A stretch of 64,000 nucleotides of DNA from Pontimonas sp. (GTDB taxonomy: Bacteria; Actinomycetota; Actinomycetes; Actinomycetales; Microbacteriaceae). Location: positions 26,881 through 90,880 of the forward strand of contig JAOHDU010000002.1 in the NCBI GenBank assembly GCA_028096805.1. Reading direction: 5' to 3'. The notes below the pieces were generated by a model. It searched no databases. It was not told where the DNA came from and worked only from the letters and a program-made list of their open reading frames with translations. This document shows positions 30,840 to 44,622 of the stretch, in pieces (the first letter of the stretch is position 1; the number at the start of each line of letters is the position of its first letter). Position numbers and translations under genes: made by a program.

Positions 30840-31474
30840 TAGGAAATGCTGCGAAGTACCGTCACTACTTTCCCCATGACGGTCGCGTGGTCGCCGACGA
30901 TCGGCTCGTAGGCGCTGTTTTGGGGCAGCAGCCAGGTGTGGCCATCGCGTTGCTTGAAGACCTTGACCGTTGCTTCGTCATCGAGCATCGCAGCAACAAT
31001 GTCCCCGTTGTTTGCTGTCTGTTGCTGGCGAACAACGACCCAGTCGCCATCGCAAATGGCAGCGTCGATCATGGAATCCCCGACGACTTTCAGCATGAAG
31101 AGATCACCATTGCCCACCAACTGGCGGGGGAGAGACATGACATCTTCGACATGTTGCTCTGCCGTGATCGGAATACCCGCGGCAATCTGCCCGACCAGTG
31201 GCACGGCGACTGCGTTGGCGTCTGCCGGGGAAATGTCGACCACTGGGGCGGGGTGCTCGGGGGTCAGTCTTTTTAGAATCTCCAGGGTCCGAGCCGTGTT
31301 GGCGTGACGTTTGATGTAGCCGGCACGCTCCAGTTGGCTGAGCTGGTGGGACACACTCGACGTCGACGAGAGGCCGGTGTTCTCGCAAATCTCCCGCATG
31401 CTCGGGGGCACCCCCCGGGAATCCAGGGACAGCTCGATAAAGGCTTGAATTTTCTGCTGCTTTTCGCTCAACAT
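30839..31474 (-). CDS. lexA: LexA SOS repressor
   Basis: [21 protein letters not shown] w[13 protein letters not shown] cleavage site, [13 protein letters not shown] catalytic Ser. Confidence 0.96.
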   Translation of the reverse strand: MLSEKQQKIQAFIELSLDSRGVPPSMREICENTGLSSTSSVSHQLSQLERAGYIKRHANTARTLEILKRLTPEHPAPVVDISPADANAVAVPLVGQIAAGIPITAEQHVEDVMSLPRQLVGNGDLFMLKVVGDSMIDAAICDGDWVVVRQQQTANNGDIVAAMLDDEATVKVFKQRDGHTWLLPQNSAYEPIVGDHATVMGKVVTVLRSIS

Positions 31475-31507
31475 CTTTTCAGCGTAGCGGTTTTCGAACA
31501 GTTTTTC

Positions 31508-31523
31508 TATACATACGTTCGAA
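31508..31523 (-). promoter_or_regulatory. Half-conserved LexA box upstream of lexA
   Basis: Minus strand TCGAACGTATGTATAG; one arm matches TCGAAC. Confidence 0.5.
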
Positions 31524-31574
31524 TCACCGAACAGCGTGTCGGTGGTTCGGGGTGAAATTAGCGATGTTCAATGC

Positions 31575-31603
31575 TTGACAAGTCGAGCATTCGAACATAT
31601 ATT
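31575..31603 (+). promoter_or_regulatory. Sigma70-type promoter of the LysM gene
   Basis: TTGACA (31575-31580), 17-nt spacer, TATATT (31598-31603). Confidence 0.75.
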
Positions 31604-31606
31604 CGA
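31591..31606 (+). promoter_or_regulatory. LexA/SOS box overlapping the -10 element
   Basis: TCGAACATATATTCGA fits actinobacterial CGAAC-N4-RTTYG consensus. Confidence 0.8.
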
Positions 31607-31673
31607 AACAGAGATTCGGACCCGGCCCTCCCGGCCGAGGGTTGGGTCCGAACTCTCAACCAAGGAGGACACC

Positions 31674-31976
31674 ATGAACACCACCCCATCACTTCGCATT
31701 ACACCTCGCGGTCGAGCGGTTCTTGGGCTCGCGCTCGCTCTACCGGTCATGGCGCTGTCGGTGTTCCTAGCCTCACCGGGGGCCCTCGCAGACAGCGAGG
31801 TCACGGCAAACGACTTTGAATACATGACGGTTCTGTCTGGCGACACACTGTGGAGCATTGCCACACTGGTCAACCCTGAAGCGGACCCGAGGGACGTGGT
31901 GGAAGAGATCATTGCTCTCAACCAACTGGAAAGTGCCGTTTTGACTCCGGGCCAGGAGATCGCACTTCCCCGATAG
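31674..31976 (+). CDS. TM-anchored LysM protein, probable SOS cell-division suppressor (YneA/ChiZ-like)
   Basis: SD aaggagg; single TM then YMTVLSGDTLWSIATLVNPEADPRDVVEEIIALNQL LysM; divergent from lexA. Confidence 0.85.
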   Translation: MNTTPSLRITPRGRAVLGLALALPVMALSVFLASPGALADSEVTANDFEYMTVLSGDTLWSIATLVNPEADPRDVVEEIIALNQLESAVLTPGQEIALPR

Positions 31977-32005
31977 TCTTCCGGGTCACCGGTTACGCTG
32001 AGGGA

Positions 32006-33097
32006 ATGGCCTCACTCTCCGACCTCCCGTTGCGCGATGATCTTCGCGGCAAAGCACCCTACGGTGCGCCGATGGATCCTGTGAAATACGCGCTCAACGT
32101 GAACGAGAACACGCATCCGGTGCCAGGTCCTGTTCGAGAGGCAATTCTCGCCGAGGTTGCCCGTGCGCTTGAATCCATCAACCGCTACCCGGATCGAGAG
32201 TTCACAGCGCTGCGAGCCGCCCTTGCGGACTATGCGTCACGAGATCGAGCGGCCGGGCCGATTGATCCGAGCATGGTGTGGGCAGCCAACGGCTCTAACG
32301 AGGTCATCCAGCAGGTTTTGCAAGCATTTGGGGGTCCGGGCCGGTCTGTCCTCGGGTTCCCCCCGAGCTACTCAATGCACCCGATTATCGCGGAATCCAC
32401 GGGAACCTCGTGGAGTGTCGGCAGTCGCGAAAGCGACTTTTCGCTCACTCCTGACGGGGTACGAAACGCCATCCAGCTGACCACCCCGAATCTCGTCTTT
32501 CTGTGTGCGCCCAACAACCCGACCGGCACACCCGTGTCGCTCGAGACCATCGAGGCTGCCTATGACGCGACCGACGGGATCGTGATGGTCGATGAGGCAT
32601 ATGTTGAGTTCCGCCCGGAAGGCTCGCCCACCGCATCTGAATTGCTGCCGGGAAGAGAACGGTTGGTCATTTCTCGGACGATGTCCAAAGCGTTTGCGTT
32701 TGCCGGGGCTCGGGTGGGTTACCTGTTGGGCGATCCCGCCGTCATCGATGCGCTTCGGTTAGTGCGTCTGCCCTACCACCTCTCCGGGATCACCCAGGCT
32801 GCAGCCTTAGGCGCGCTGCAGCACTCCGATGTGATGCTGTCGATGGTCAGCGATATCCGGGACCAGCGGGATCGGCTGTTGCGGGAGCTGCCCGAATTGG
32901 GCTACACCGTATGTCCATCAGAAGCGAACTTTGTGTTGTTTGGGGGAATTGATGACCCGCAGCAGCTTTTCCGCGATCTGTTGGAGCAAGACATCCTCAT
33001 CCGGGATGTAGGAATCCCGGGTCACTTACGGGTGACCGCAGGCACAGAGGAGGAGACCACCGTGTTCCTCGAGACCCTCGGTAGACTTCGGGCGTGA
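32006..33097 (+). CDS. hisC: Histidinol-phosphate aminotransferase
   Basis: [41 protein letters not shown]. Confidence 0.95.
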   Translation: MASLSDLPLRDDLRGKAPYGAPMDPVKYALNVNENTHPVPGPVREAILAEVARALESINRYPDREFTALRAALADYASRDRAAGPIDPSMVWAANGSNEVIQQVLQAFGGPGRSVLGFPPSYSMHPIIAESTGTSWSVGSRESDFSLTPDGVRNAIQLTTPNLVFLCAPNNPTGTPVSLETIEAAYDATDGIVMVDEAYVEFRPEGSPTASELLPGRERLVISRTMSKAFAFAGARVGYLLGDPAVIDALRLVRLPYHLSGITQAAALGALQHSDVMLSMVSDIRDQRDRLLRELPELGYTVCPSEANFVLFGGIDDPQQLFRDLLEQDILIRDVGIPGHLRVTAGTEEETTVFLETLGRLRA

Positions 33098-33702
33098 ATT
33101 CGCAACCCCGTACCGCGTCACTGGAGCGGTCAACGTCAGAGTCTCAGGTGCGCGTTCGCGTCGACCTGGATGGCACCGGTTCGTCGAACATCTCGACGAC
33201 GGTCCCCTTTTTTGACCACATGTTGACGGCGCTCTCGAAGCATTCGCTGATGGACCTGGACATTTCGTCCAGTGGCGACACCGACATTGACGTCCACCAC
33301 ACGGTGGAAGACACGGCGATCGTTCTCGGCCAAGCGATTCGCGAAGCACTCGGCGATAAAGCGGGCATTGGTCGCTACGGCGACGCTCTTGTGCCGCTGG
33401 ATGACGCGCTTGCCCGGGCCGTCGTGGACGTCTCCGGACGCCCGTACCTGGTGCACAGCGGTGAACCGGAAGGGTTCGAATATCACGCCATCGGTGGACA
33501 CTTCACCGGGTCCCTCGTTCGCCACGTTTTCGAAGCACTCACGATGCACGCTCACCTGACCGTTCACATCACGGTGCTGGACGGGCGGGACCCTCACCAC
33601 ATTGCCGAGGCCGAATTCAAGGCGTTTGCCCGGGCTCTGCGCACAGCCATTGCGAAAGACGATCGCGTCCACGGCATTCCCTCCACCAAGGGTGCCCTGT
33701 AA
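33094..33702 (+). CDS. hisB: Imidazoleglycerol-phosphate dehydratase
   Basis: [41 protein letters not shown]. Confidence 0.96.
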   Translation: MNSQPRTASLERSTSESQVRVRVDLDGTGSSNISTTVPFFDHMLTALSKHSLMDLDISSSGDTDIDVHHTVEDTAIVLGQAIREALGDKAGIGRYGDALVPLDDALARAVVDVSGRPYLVHSGEPEGFEYHAIGGHFTGSLVRHVFEALTMHAHLTVHITVLDGRDPHHIAEAEFKAFARALRTAIAKDDRVHGIPSTKGAL

Positions 33703-33704
33703 CT

Positions 33705-34343
33705 GTGGCCCCACGGGTGGTCGTTTTTGACTACGGTTCCGGGAACGTTCACTCTGCTCTCAAAGCTGTGGAAGCAGCGGGAGCTTCAGTTACCCTGACG
33801 AACGACAGAAATGTGGCCCTCGAAGCCGAGGGTCTCCTCGTGCCGGGAGTGGGTGCGTTCGCGAGCGTCATGGCGGGATTGCGCGAAGCCCGCGGTGACA
33901 GTCTGATCGAAAAGCGTCTCGCCGGGGGCCGCCCCGTCATGGGGATCTGTGTGGGACTCCAGGTGATGTGCGAGGAAGGTCTTGAGCACGGGGTGCGCAC
34001 CGAAGGCCTCGGACAGTGGCCGGGGCAGGTGCAGAAACTTGATGCACCGATCCTTCCCCACATGGGCTGGAACACCGTCGAGGTGGGACCTCGCAGCACA
34101 TTGTTTGAGGGGATTGAGGACGAGCGTTTTTATTTCGTGCACTCTTATGCGCTGACCGAGTGGACGCTTCCAGGAGGAGGGCCGGTCCAAGAACCCGTAG
34201 TCACGTGGAGCCACCACGGTCAAAAATTCGTGTCCGCTGTCGAAAACGGCGCCCTGTGTGCGACCCAGTTTCACCCGGAAAAATCGGGTCCTGCGGGCAT
34301 CCAGCTGCTGCGCAACTGGGTTCGCTCGCTCGGCGATTTCTGA
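33705..34343 (+). CDS. hisH: Imidazole glycerol phosphate synthase glutaminase subunit
   Basis: [28 protein letters not shown]. Confidence 0.95.
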   Translation: MAPRVVVFDYGSGNVHSALKAVEAAGASVTLTNDRNVALEAEGLLVPGVGAFASVMAGLREARGDSLIEKRLAGGRPVMGICVGLQVMCEEGLEHGVRTEGLGQWPGQVQKLDAPILPHMGWNTVEVGPRSTLFEGIEDERFYFVHSYALTEWTLPGGGPVQEPVVTWSHHGQKFVSAVENGALCATQFHPEKSGPAGIQLLRNWVRSLGDF

Positions 34344-34438
34344 GGAAATATCCGGCGACAAAACCGGAGTAGTATCTAAGGCTTGTGCGTGAGCACACAT
34401 CCATCCCTAACTGAGCCCGAGACGCCTTTTCTTCCACT

Positions 34439-35188
34439 ATGAATGAGTTTTCGCAGTCACCGTCGCTAACCCTTCTTCCCGCCGTTGATGTTGCCCAAGG
34501 CAAAGCGGTCCGCCTGACGCAGGGCGAGGCGGGAACGGAAACCGCCTACGGTGACCCCGTTGAGGCGGCCGAAGAGTGGATGCGCCAGGGTGCGGAGTGG
34601 ATCCACCTGGTTGATCTCGACGCCGCATTTGGTCGGGGTAATAACAAAGCCATCATCCGTCGTGTCGTGAAAGCCGTGGGTAAAAAAGTGAACGTCGAAC
34701 TCTCCGGCGGAATTCGGGATGACGACTCGCTGAAAGACGCGCTGTCTACCGGGGCTGTTCGCGTCAACCTCGGCACCGCAGCGCTGGAAAACCCGGAATG
34801 GACCGCGCACGTGATTTCGGAGTACGGCGAGGCGGTCGCTGTGGGTCTTGACGTTCGCGGAGAGACTCTTGCCGCCCGCGGATGGACCGAGGAGGGTGGA
34901 AACCTCTTTGAAACTCTCGACCGTCTCAATAAGTGCGGGTGTGCTCGCTTTGTTGTGACCGATGTCACCAAAGACGGAACCATGAAGGGCCCCAACACCG
35001 ACCTGCTGCGCGACGTTCTCGCACACACCGATCACCCCGTGGTGGCTTCGGGGGGAATCTCGTCGCTGGATGACATTGCCGCGCTGCGCGAACTTGTTCC
35101 CCTCGGTCTCGAAGGAGCAATTCTTGGGAAAGCGCTCTATGCGGGGGCCTTCACGTTGGTCGAGGCTTTGGATGTCGCCGGCCACTGA
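34439..35188 (+). CDS. hisA: HisA/PriA isomerase
   Basis: [45 protein letters not shown]. Confidence 0.93.
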   Translation: MNEFSQSPSLTLLPAVDVAQGKAVRLTQGEAGTETAYGDPVEAAEEWMRQGAEWIHLVDLDAAFGRGNNKAIIRRVVKAVGKKVNVELSGGIRDDDSLKDALSTGAVRVNLGTAALENPEWTAHVISEYGEAVAVGLDVRGETLAARGWTEEGGNLFETLDRLNKCGCARFVVTDVTKDGTMKGPNTDLLRDVLAHTDHPVVASGGISSLDDIAALRELVPLGLEGAILGKALYAGAFTLVEALDVAGH

Positions 35189-35951
35189 TTCGGCCGGTCA
35201 GCCTTTTGAGGGCCGAGCGTTTCAACCCAACCCCCATGCGGGTGATTCTGGCCAGTGCGATCCTGCCCTGGCAATAGCTCTCCAGGGTTTGGGGAATGCA
35301 CCGGGTGATTCCCCGCCGTCTGCAGATGCTGTGAGCGCCGTTCTGTCAGCGCTTGCCGATGCCCGCGTCCTGATTCCGCTGGTGGCGGAGGCCGGCGAGA
35401 GGGGGGTCACTGACTCGGGCGCCATTATTGACAAGAGCCAAGAGCTTGCCGTTGTTCATGTGGAGGCGCCCGATGGGAGAGCGGTCTCACCCATCTTCAG
35501 CGATGTTGAGGCACTGAGCCGGTGGAATCCTGAGGCGAGACCGATTCCTGTCGCGGCTCGGCAAGCAGCGGTTGCTGCCGCGAAAGATGGCCTTGCCCTC
35601 ATGGTCCTAGACCCCGGTTCGGACGCGTCGCTTGCCCTTCGCCGAGGAGCCATTAGGGCGCTTGCCACCGGAGCGGGGTACGTCCCTGCGTGGGAGGATG
35701 CCGAAGTCCTCGAGGCTCTCCGCGGTGCTTTCGGGGTGGAGGACTCCTTCGCCCAGATCGAATCCCTGCGACCCGGTGATCCGCGCTACGCCCTGGAGGG
35801 CCCCGAAGTGATTGTTACGCTCCGGGTGGCACCGGGTATGGATTCCTCCACACTGCATTCGAGCTTGGCGTTGGCAACCCAAGCCTGGGGCGAGAACCCG
35901 CTTTTGGCAGAACGCGTGGATGGGTTTGGCGTGAAAGTACTGTCTGCCTAA
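35172..35951 (+). CDS. SseB-family protein
   Basis: [12 protein letters not shown]..., [21 protein letters not shown]; position between hisA and infC. Confidence 0.8.
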   Translation: MSPATDSAGQPFEGRAFQPNPHAGDSGQCDPALAIALQGLGNAPGDSPPSADAVSAVLSALADARVLIPLVAEAGERGVTDSGAIIDKSQELAVVHVEAPDGRAVSPIFSDVEALSRWNPEARPIPVAARQAAVAAAKDGLALMVLDPGSDASLALRRGAIRALATGAGYVPAWEDAEVLEALRGAFGVEDSFAQIESLRPGDPRYALEGPEVIVTLRVAPGMDSSTLHSSLALATQAWGENPLLAERVDGFGVKVLSA

Positions 35952-36319
35952 TTGACCGGTCCGGTGTATTTTTCGCCGGGACCCTGACCCGGAGCATCCG
36001 GGTATTGCGAGGCCTCGCGGAAAGCGAGCTGCACGGACCGAACCCCATCGCGAAGGCTCCTGGCGTGATGATCGCCAATTTCAGGAGCAGCGGCCACCAC
36101 GAGCCCCGCTAGTGCGGTAATCAGCTTGCGAGCCTCGGCGAGATCGGTCTCCTCCTCGGGGTGGTCGGAGAGGCCGCATTTGACAGCGGCAGCCGAGAGG
36201 AGGTGTACGGCGACGGTGGTGATCACTTCGACGGCGGGAACCTCGCCGATATCGCGACCGAGTTCCTCCAGGTCATCAGCCACAATTTTCTCCTCACACT
36301 CGCCAGAGCGGCGAAACAC
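35948..36319 (-). CDS. DUF1844-like protein
   Basis: [21 protein letters not shown]...[28 protein letters not shown]. Confidence 0.8.
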   Translation of the reverse strand: MFRRSGECEEKIVADDLEELGRDIGEVPAVEVITTVAVHLLSAAAVKCGLSDHPEEETDLAEARKLITALAGLVVAAAPEIGDHHARSLRDGVRSVQLAFREASQYPDAPGQGPGEKYTGPVN

Positions 36320-36428
36320 TGCTATCGTTTCGAGCGTTGTCCGCTCGTTGGGCGGTCAGCACACGAAAGTGGAGAAACCTCCCACCTGTGTATGCCGGAA
36401 AGATAAGGCTACCGGGTCGTTGTACTCC

Positions 36429-36477
36429 GTGAATCTGAGATTCACAGCGTTAAGGGTGCGACACAGCTTCGGCTGTG
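36429..36477 (+). promoter_or_regulatory. Structured infC leader: two perfect hairpins
   Basis: GTGAATC-TGA-GATTCAC (36429-36445) and CACAGC-TTCG-GCTGTG (36462-36477). Confidence 0.6.
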
Positions 36478-36527
36478 GGGTGACCTCTGCTTTCACAGAA
36501 CATGTTCGTGAAGAAAAGGAGAGTCGC

Positions 36528-37271
36528 ATCAGCGATCCGAGGATTAACGACCGCATCCGTGCCACCGAGGTTCGCCTCGTCGGGCCCGAAGGTGAACAGG
36601 TCGGTGTGGTGCGCGTGGATGTTGCGCTGCGTCTAGCTCAAGAGGCTGACCTTGATTTGGTGGAGGTTTCCCCCAATTCGAACCCACCCGTCGTCAAAGT
36701 AATGGACTACGGCAAGTTCAAATACGAGGCAGCACAGAAAGCAAAAGAAGCTCGTAAGAATCAGGCGAACACGATCCTCAAAGAGGTTCGCTTCCGCCTG
36801 AAAATCGATACGCACGACTACGAAACCAAGCGCAAGCGCGCCGAGACCTTCCTCAAAGCGGGCGACAAGGTGAAAGCCATGATTTTGTTCCGTGGACGAG
36901 AGCAATCTCGCCCCGAGCAGGGTGTGCGGTTGTTGCAGCGTTTCGCAGAGGACGTCTCGGAATACGGAGTTGTGGAGTTCACGCCCACCATCGATGGTCG
37001 CAACATGGTCATGGTGATTGGTCCGCTGAAATCCAAAGCGGACGCGAAAGCAGCGCAGGCGAAGGAAAAAGAAAACGCGCGCGCCCAGGCACCTGCCGCC
37101 ACCCCTGAGCCAGAAACCCCGGAAACGAAGGCTCCCGAGAAACCCAAAACAGAGGAAAAGAAGCCTGCTGCTGCAGTGAAAAAAGCCCCCGCGGCGAAGA
37201 AGCCGGCAGCAGCCTCGGCAGCTAAGCCCGCAGCAAAGACCACCAAGAAAGAGGAAGAAAAAGATGCCTAA
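36528..37271 (+). CDS. infC: Translation initiation factor IF-3, probable AUC start
   Basis: [24 protein letters not shown]...; SD aaggag followed by in-frame ATC; no nearby in-frame ATG/GTG. Confidence 0.93.
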   Translation: MSDPRINDRIRATEVRLVGPEGEQVGVVRVDVALRLAQEADLDLVEVSPNSNPPVVKVMDYGKFKYEAAQKAKEARKNQANTILKEVRFRLKIDTHDYETKRKRAETFLKAGDKVKAMILFRGREQSRPEQGVRLLQRFAEDVSEYGVVEFTPTIDGRNMVMVIGPLKSKADAKAAQAKEKENARAQAPAATPEPETPETKAPEKPKTEEKKPAAAVKKAPAAKKPAAASAAKPAAKTTKKEEEKDA

Positions 37272-37458
37272 GCAGAAGAGCCACTCCGGCGCCAAGAAGC
37301 GCTTCAAGGTGACCGGTAGCGGAAAGATCATGAAACAGGGTGCCGGTATGCGCCACAACCTGGAGAAAAAATCCAGTCGCGTCACGCGTCGCTTGAACCA
37401 CGAGCAGGTCCTGCCCAAGCAGGATGCCAAAGTCATCAAGAAGCTTCTCGCCAACTAG
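37264..37458 (+). CDS. rpmI: 50S ribosomal protein L35
   Basis: [22 protein letters not shown]. Confidence 0.97.
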   Translation: MPKQKSHSGAKKRFKVTGSGKIMKQGAGMRHNLEKKSSRVTRRLNHEQVLPKQDAKVIKKLLAN

Positions 37459-37485
37459 ACCTGAACGAAACGAAGGAAACGAATC

Positions 37486-37872
37486 ATGGCACGTGTAAAG
37501 AATGCGGTAAACGCACACAAAAAGCGTCGGGTTATCCTCGAGCGCGCTTCGGGCTACCGCGGTCAGCGCTCACGCCTGTACCGGAAGGCCAAAGAGCAGG
37601 TCATTCACTCGCTCGTCTACAGCTACCGCGATCGTCGCCAGCGTAAGGGTGACTTCCGCCGCTTGTGGATCCAGCGCATCAACGCAGCATCACGCGCGAA
37701 CGGAATGACCTACAACCGCTTCATCCAGGGCCTCGGCCTTGCGGGAATCGAAGTTGATCGTCGTATGCTCGCTGAGCTCGCCGTCAATGAGCCCGCTGCG
37801 TTCGCAACGCTGGTGGCAGAAGCCAAGAAAGCTCTCCCCAAGGACACTTCGGCACCCGCCGTCAAGTCCTAA
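37486..37872 (+). CDS. rplT: 50S ribosomal protein L20
   Basis: [38 protein letters not shown]. Confidence 0.98.
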   Translation: MARVKNAVNAHKKRRVILERASGYRGQRSRLYRKAKEQVIHSLVYSYRDRRQRKGDFRRLWIQRINAASRANGMTYNRFIQGLGLAGIEVDRRMLAELAVNEPAAFATLVAEAKKALPKDTSAPAVKS

Positions 37873-37883
37873 CGCTCGTTCAC

Positions 37884-37910
37884 AAAACCCCGGCAATGCG
37901 CCGGGGTTTT
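37884..37910 (+). terminator. Rho-independent-like terminator after rplT
   Basis: aaaaccccggc-aat-gcgccggggtttt. Confidence 0.85.
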
Positions 37911-37968
37911 GTGCTTTTCGGGGGTGAGTCCTCGGGTTCTGCTCGAGCCAAGGCCGTACTCTAAGGGG

Positions 37969-39850
<1,882 letters not shown>

Positions 39851-39851
<1 letters not shown>

Positions 39852-42358
39852 TGCGCGCGCCACTGTCCTGGCTGGGTGAATACGTTGACCTCCCGGCCGA
39901 CGTCACGCCCGAGAGTGTTCACGCTGCTTTGGTTTCTGTGGGGCTTGAAGAAGAGGGTGTCCACCGGTTTGAGCTGGAGGGGCCGGTCGTCGTGGGCGAA
40001 GTACTCGAATTCGTCGAGGAGCCCCAGTCCAATGGCAAAACTATTCGCTGGTGCCAGGTCAAAGTAGCCCAGAGCGATTCCGAAAATGCCCCCGCCGTGC
40101 GAGGAATTGTGTGCGGGGCAGGCAACTTTTTTGTTGGCGACTTGGTGGTGGTGTCCCTGCCGGGTGCGGTTCTCCCCGGTCCCTTCCCCATCAGTGCCCG
40201 CAAGACATACGGGCATGTGTCCGATGGCATGATCGCTTCGGCCAAAGAGCTCGGTCTGGGTGACGACCACGAGGGGATCCTTCGGTTAGCCGAGCTCGGC
40301 ATCAGTGCCGATGTGGGTACCGACGCGATTGCGCTACTGGGTCTCGATGACATTGCGCCGGAGATGAATGTCACCCCGGATCGTGGTTATGCCCTCTCCA
40401 TCCGCGGAATTGCCCGTGAATACCACCACGCAACGGGGGCACCGTTTCGGGACCCCGCGCTCGCTCTCACCCCGGATGTAGGGGAAGGGTTCCCCGTGAC
40501 GCTGGCTGACTCAGCACCGCTGCGCGGTGCGGAAGGCTGTCAGGTTTTCATCACCCGCGCGGTGCGGGGAATTGACCCAACCCGCCCCACTCCAGCGTTC
40601 ATGGTGGCTCGGTTGGCGCTTGCTGGCGTTCGTTCCATCTCGCTGCCTGTCGACATCACCAACTATGTGATGCTCGAGATGGGGCAGCCGATCCACGGCT
40701 ACGACCTCGACACCTTGAGTGGTGGAATCACGGTGCGGCGAGCAGCCGAGGGTGAAACGCTGGTCACTCTGGATGGGCACGAGCGCACTCTCCATCCCGA
40801 AGATCTCACCATCACCGACGATTCGGGAGTGATCGGTCTCGCTGGAGTTATGGGTGGTGCTAAGACCGAGATTTCTGATGCAACCACTGCTGTGTTGGTC
40901 GAAGCAGCATGGTTTGAACCGGTATCCATCGCTCGAACCCAGCGCCGTCACAAGCTTCCCAGCGAAGCTTCAAAACGTTTTGCCCGCGGTGTCGACCCTC
41001 TGGTGGCTGAAGCCGCAGCCGAGCGCGTCGTGGCGCTGCTCGAAGAGCACGCGGGAGGCACCCGCGACCCGCTCGGCTCCAGAGTAATGGCGGACTCAGC
41101 CGGGGTGATGCCAGCCTTGGTGATGCCGGATCGCGCCGTCGAGAAGCTCACCGGCATGGACGTTACTTCGGACACCGTTCAGAACGTGCTGAGGGATATC
41201 GGTGCTCAGGTTGCGGTGGAGGGGGAGGCCCTTCGGGTTACGCCCCCATCGTGGCGGCCAGACATTGTTGATGTTCAAGGCCTGGTCGAAGAAGTAGCGC
41301 GGATTGTCGGATACGACACCATTCCCTCGGCGCTCCCGATTGCACCAGCGGGGAGAGGCCTTACCTCTGAGCAAGCCGCAAAGCGCCGGATTACCCGAAA
41401 TCTGGCGGCGCGGGGAATGACCGAGGTGCTGGCCTACCCGTTTGTTTCCGCCGCAGACAATGAGATGTTTGGTGAGCGACGCAATGCCGGGGTTCCTCTC
41501 CACAACGCGATTGACGCTCAAATAAACCGTATGCGGACCAGTTTGATTCCGGGCCTCCTCGAGACGGCCCATCGTAATCTCTCTCGAGGGTTTTCTTCGC
41601 TGGCGATCTTCGAGGCCGGCGTTGTTTTTGACGCAGCCGACGGGCCGTTGGGAACCGAGGGAATCCCCGTGGGCAATGCGCGGCCTTCTGCTGCGGAGCT
41701 CACTGCCCTTTACGACTCTGTTCCGGCACAGCCGTGGAGTGTCGCTGGGCTATTTGTCGGTAGCGCGGCGGAAAAAGTTCCTTTTGCCGAGGCGGTTCCG
41801 AGTGATGTGCGAGATGCGCTGGACGCCGCCCAAGCTGTTGCTCATGCTGCTGGTGGTCACTTGACGGTCACTCAGGAGACGCACGAGGCCTTTCACCCCA
41901 ACCGTTTTGCCCATCTCTGGGTGGGAGACACACGAGTGGGATACGTGGGGGAGCTCCTGCCTTCTGTTGCGCTCGAGCGCGACCTTCCGCGCAGGGTTTC
42001 CCTATTCCACCTCAACGGTGACTCCTTGCTCGCCGCTCTGGGTGGTGCCCCGCACGAGGCGACTGCGTTATCGGTGTATCCGGCAGCGACACAGGATGTT
42101 TCCCTGGTAGTGGATCGTGGCGTGCCCGCAGGAGATGTGCAATCTGCGCTCATCGAGGGTGCGGGCGAGTTATTGGAGTCCCTAGTGCTCGTTGATGATT
42201 ACCGCGGCAGCGGAATCGACGAGACGCAGAAGTCGCTGACGTTTGCGTTGCGGTTTCGATCCGATGATCGGACGTTGACCGCTGGCGAGGCAACGGAAGC
42301 GAAAGACGCGGGTGTCGCTCTGGCAGCCGCTCGTCACGGGGCCACCCTGCGCGCCTAA
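39851..42358 (+). CDS. pheT: Phenylalanine-tRNA ligase beta subunit
   Basis: MRAPLSWLGEYVDLP; tRNA-binding, B3/B4, B5 and FDX-ACB domains recognisable. Confidence 0.96.
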
Positions 42359-42397
42359 CCCCTTCTGCACCTTCAATTACTGCTCTAAGGTTGGTCT

Positions 42398-43453
42398 ATG
42401 ACTTTTCGTGTGGCGATCGCTGGCGCGAGTGGATACGCCGGTGGCGAGCTCGCACGATTGCTTTCGGCACATCCCGACTATGAGGTAACAACCCTCGCAG
42501 CCCACACCACCGCCGGACAACCGGTCAGCGCCATTCACCCCCATTTGGCCAGCTTCGCTGACGCAACCTTCGTCGAAACGTCGGTGGACACGCTGAAGGG
42601 GCATGACGTTGTCGCCCTGGCGCTTCCGCACGGAGAATCTGGTGCTCTTGGTGACGCCCTGCGCGCGAGCGGCGACCAGGCGCTCATCGTCGACTTGGGA
42701 GCCGATCGCCGCCTGCACAGCCCCAGCGACTGGGATCAGTTTTATGGTGGGAAGTTCTTGGCACCGTTTACCTACGGGATGCCGGAGCTGGTGAGAGCAC
42801 AGGGTCCCACCTCGCGGGAGTTGCTCTCCGAAACACGAGCCATCGCGGTGCCTGGGTGCAATGCGACGGCGGTGACTTTGGCGCTCGCTCCGCTTCTTGC
42901 CGGCGGTGTTATCCAGGGCGACGATATTTCGGCCGTCCTCGCTGTTGGTTCATCCGGTGCGGGTCGATCGCTCCGCAGTGACTTGTTGGCCGCCGAAGTG
43001 ACAGGCTCCGCCCGGCCATATGCTGTCGGCGGTATACATCGTCACCTCCCGGAAATTCGCCAGAACTTTGCTGCTGCCTCGGGGGTGGACACTTCCGTGT
43101 CGATGACCCCGGTGCTTGTGCCGATGTCGCGCGGCATTCTCGCCACGTGCAGCGCCCCCCTGGCGGGCGCTTACGATGTGGACCAGGTCCATTCGGTGGT
43201 GATGGATGCTTACGCCAGCGAACCCTTTATCCGCGTTTACGATCAGGGATCGTTCCCCGCGACCGGCGATGTCCTCGGGTCCAACACTCTCGCGTTGGGG
43301 GTAAGTGTCGATGCTGCTGTCAATCGCGTCATTGTGGTGGCCGCTCTCGACAATCTTGTGAAGGGCACAGCGGGTGCTGCACTGCAAAGTGTGAATCTCG
43401 CGTTGGGCCTGGACGAGTCTTCGGGTCTTACCACCGACGGGGTCGCGCCGTGA
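42398..43453 (+). CDS. argC: N-acetyl-gamma-glutamyl-phosphate reductase
   Basis: GASGYAGGELARLL, AVPGCNATAVTLALAPL. Confidence 0.95.
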   Translation: MTFRVAIAGASGYAGGELARLLSAHPDYEVTTLAAHTTAGQPVSAIHPHLASFADATFVETSVDTLKGHDVVALALPHGESGALGDALRASGDQALIVDLGADRRLHSPSDWDQFYGGKFLAPFTYGMPELVRAQGPTSRELLSETRAIAVPGCNATAVTLALAPLLAGGVIQGDDISAVLAVGSSGAGRSLRSDLLAAEVTGSARPYAVGGIHRHLPEIRQNFAAASGVDTSVSMTPVLVPMSRGILATCSAPLAGAYDVDQVHSVVMDAYASEPFIRVYDQGSFPATGDVLGSNTLALGVSVDAAVNRVIVVAALDNLVKGTAGAALQSVNLALGLDESSGLTTDGVAP

Positions 43454-44622
43454 GCGTGACCGCGGCCTCGGGTTTTCGCGCTGGCAGCGCCGAGGCCGGG
43501 CTCGCCGCTCGCGGTGGCGTCGACCTCACCGTCGTGATCAACGACGGTGACATCACTCCAGCAGCGTGCGTGTTCACGACCAATAAGGCCAAAGCCCATC
43601 CGATCTTGTGGTCACAACAGGTCATGGCCTCCGGCGATGCCCGGGCGATAGTGCTCAACGCAGGCGGGGCAAACTGTTTCACCGGCCCGGAAGGTTTCGC
43701 ACTCACCCACGCCAGTGCAGAAACACTTGCCGGCTTGTTGGACAACACGGGAGCCAGCCAGGTGTTGGTGTGCTCGACTGGATTGATTGGGGAGTTGCTT
43801 CCTGCGGGAGCGGTGCTGCAGGGCATTGAGCGAGCCGTTGCTCTCGCTGACACAGGTGTGGACGCGGGTGCCGCCTCGTCGCAGGCGATTCTGACCACCG
43901 ATTCGCACCCCAAGACTTCGGTCACGACCCTGGAGGCCGAAGGGGGAGTCATCACCATCGGGGGTATGGCCAAAGGGGCAGGGATGCTGGCGCCAGGTCT
44001 TGCCACGATGCTGGTCGTGATCACCACCGATGCGATCTTGGAGTCCGCGCAGTTGGATCGGGCTCTCCGAGCAGCAACCCGGCTAACCTTCGATCGCCTT
44101 GATTCCGACGGAGCAATGTCTACCAACGACCAGGTCACCCTTATGGCTTCTGGCGCAAGCGGCCTGAGCCCCGATGAGACAGCGTTTGGAGCAGCTCTTA
44201 CCTCTCTGTGCGCCGACCTTGCCCAACAGCTGCTGGCTGATGCCGAGGGCTCCAGTCACGACATCACGATTACCGTGACCGGTGCTCACACGGAGGAGGA
44301 CGCCGTAAAGGTTGGCCGGGCAGTGGCTAGGAACAACCTGTTCAAGGCCGCGATGTTTGGCCAGGATCCCAACTGGGGACGCGTGCTGGCTGCTATCGGA
44401 ACGGTGGACGCTGAATTCGACGTTTATGCCGTGGACGTGAGCATGAACGGTGTGCGGGTGTGCCACGCGGGTGCACCCGATCGCCCCCGCAGCGAGGTCG
44501 ACCTTGGGCCCCGAGCCATTGAGGTCCTCATTGAGTTGAACGCCGGTTCACACCAGGCGAGCATTTGGACCAATGACCTCACTCACGCGTACGTGCACGA
44601 GAACAGTGCGTACTCAAGCTGA
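43450..44622 (+). CDS. argJ: Bifunctional glutamate N-acetyltransferase/N-acetylglutamate synthase
   Basis: [45 protein letters not shown] start overlapping argC. Confidence 0.95.
   Translation: MSVTAASGFRAGSAEAGLAARGGVDLTVVINDGDITPAACVFTTNKAKAHPILWSQQVMASGDARAIVLNAGGANCFTGPEGFALTHASAETLAGLLDNTGASQVLVCSTGLIGELLPAGAVLQGIERAVALADTGVDAGAASSQAILTTDSHPKTSVTTLEAEGGVITIGGMAKGAGMLAPGLATMLVVITTDAILESAQLDRALRAATRLTFDRLDSDGAMSTNDQVTLMASGASGLSPDETAFGAALTSLCADLAQQLLADAEGSSHDITITVTGAHTEEDAVKVGRAVARNNLFKAAMFGQDPNWGRVLAAIGTVDAEFDVYAVDVSMNGVRVCHAGAPDRPRSEVDLGPRAIEVLIELNAGSHQASIWTNDLTHAYVHENSAYSS

Noticed and set aside
34384-34397. TGTGC-GTGA-GCACA hairpin between hisH and hisA
   Set aside because: Only 5-bp arms and no T-tract; too weak to call regulatory.
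36633-37454. 273-aa minus-strand ORF opposite infC/rpmI with Phe/Leu/Gly-rich pseudo-membrane segments
   Set aside because: Produced by the reverse complement of the AAG/GCC-rich IF3 tail; not a membrane protein.
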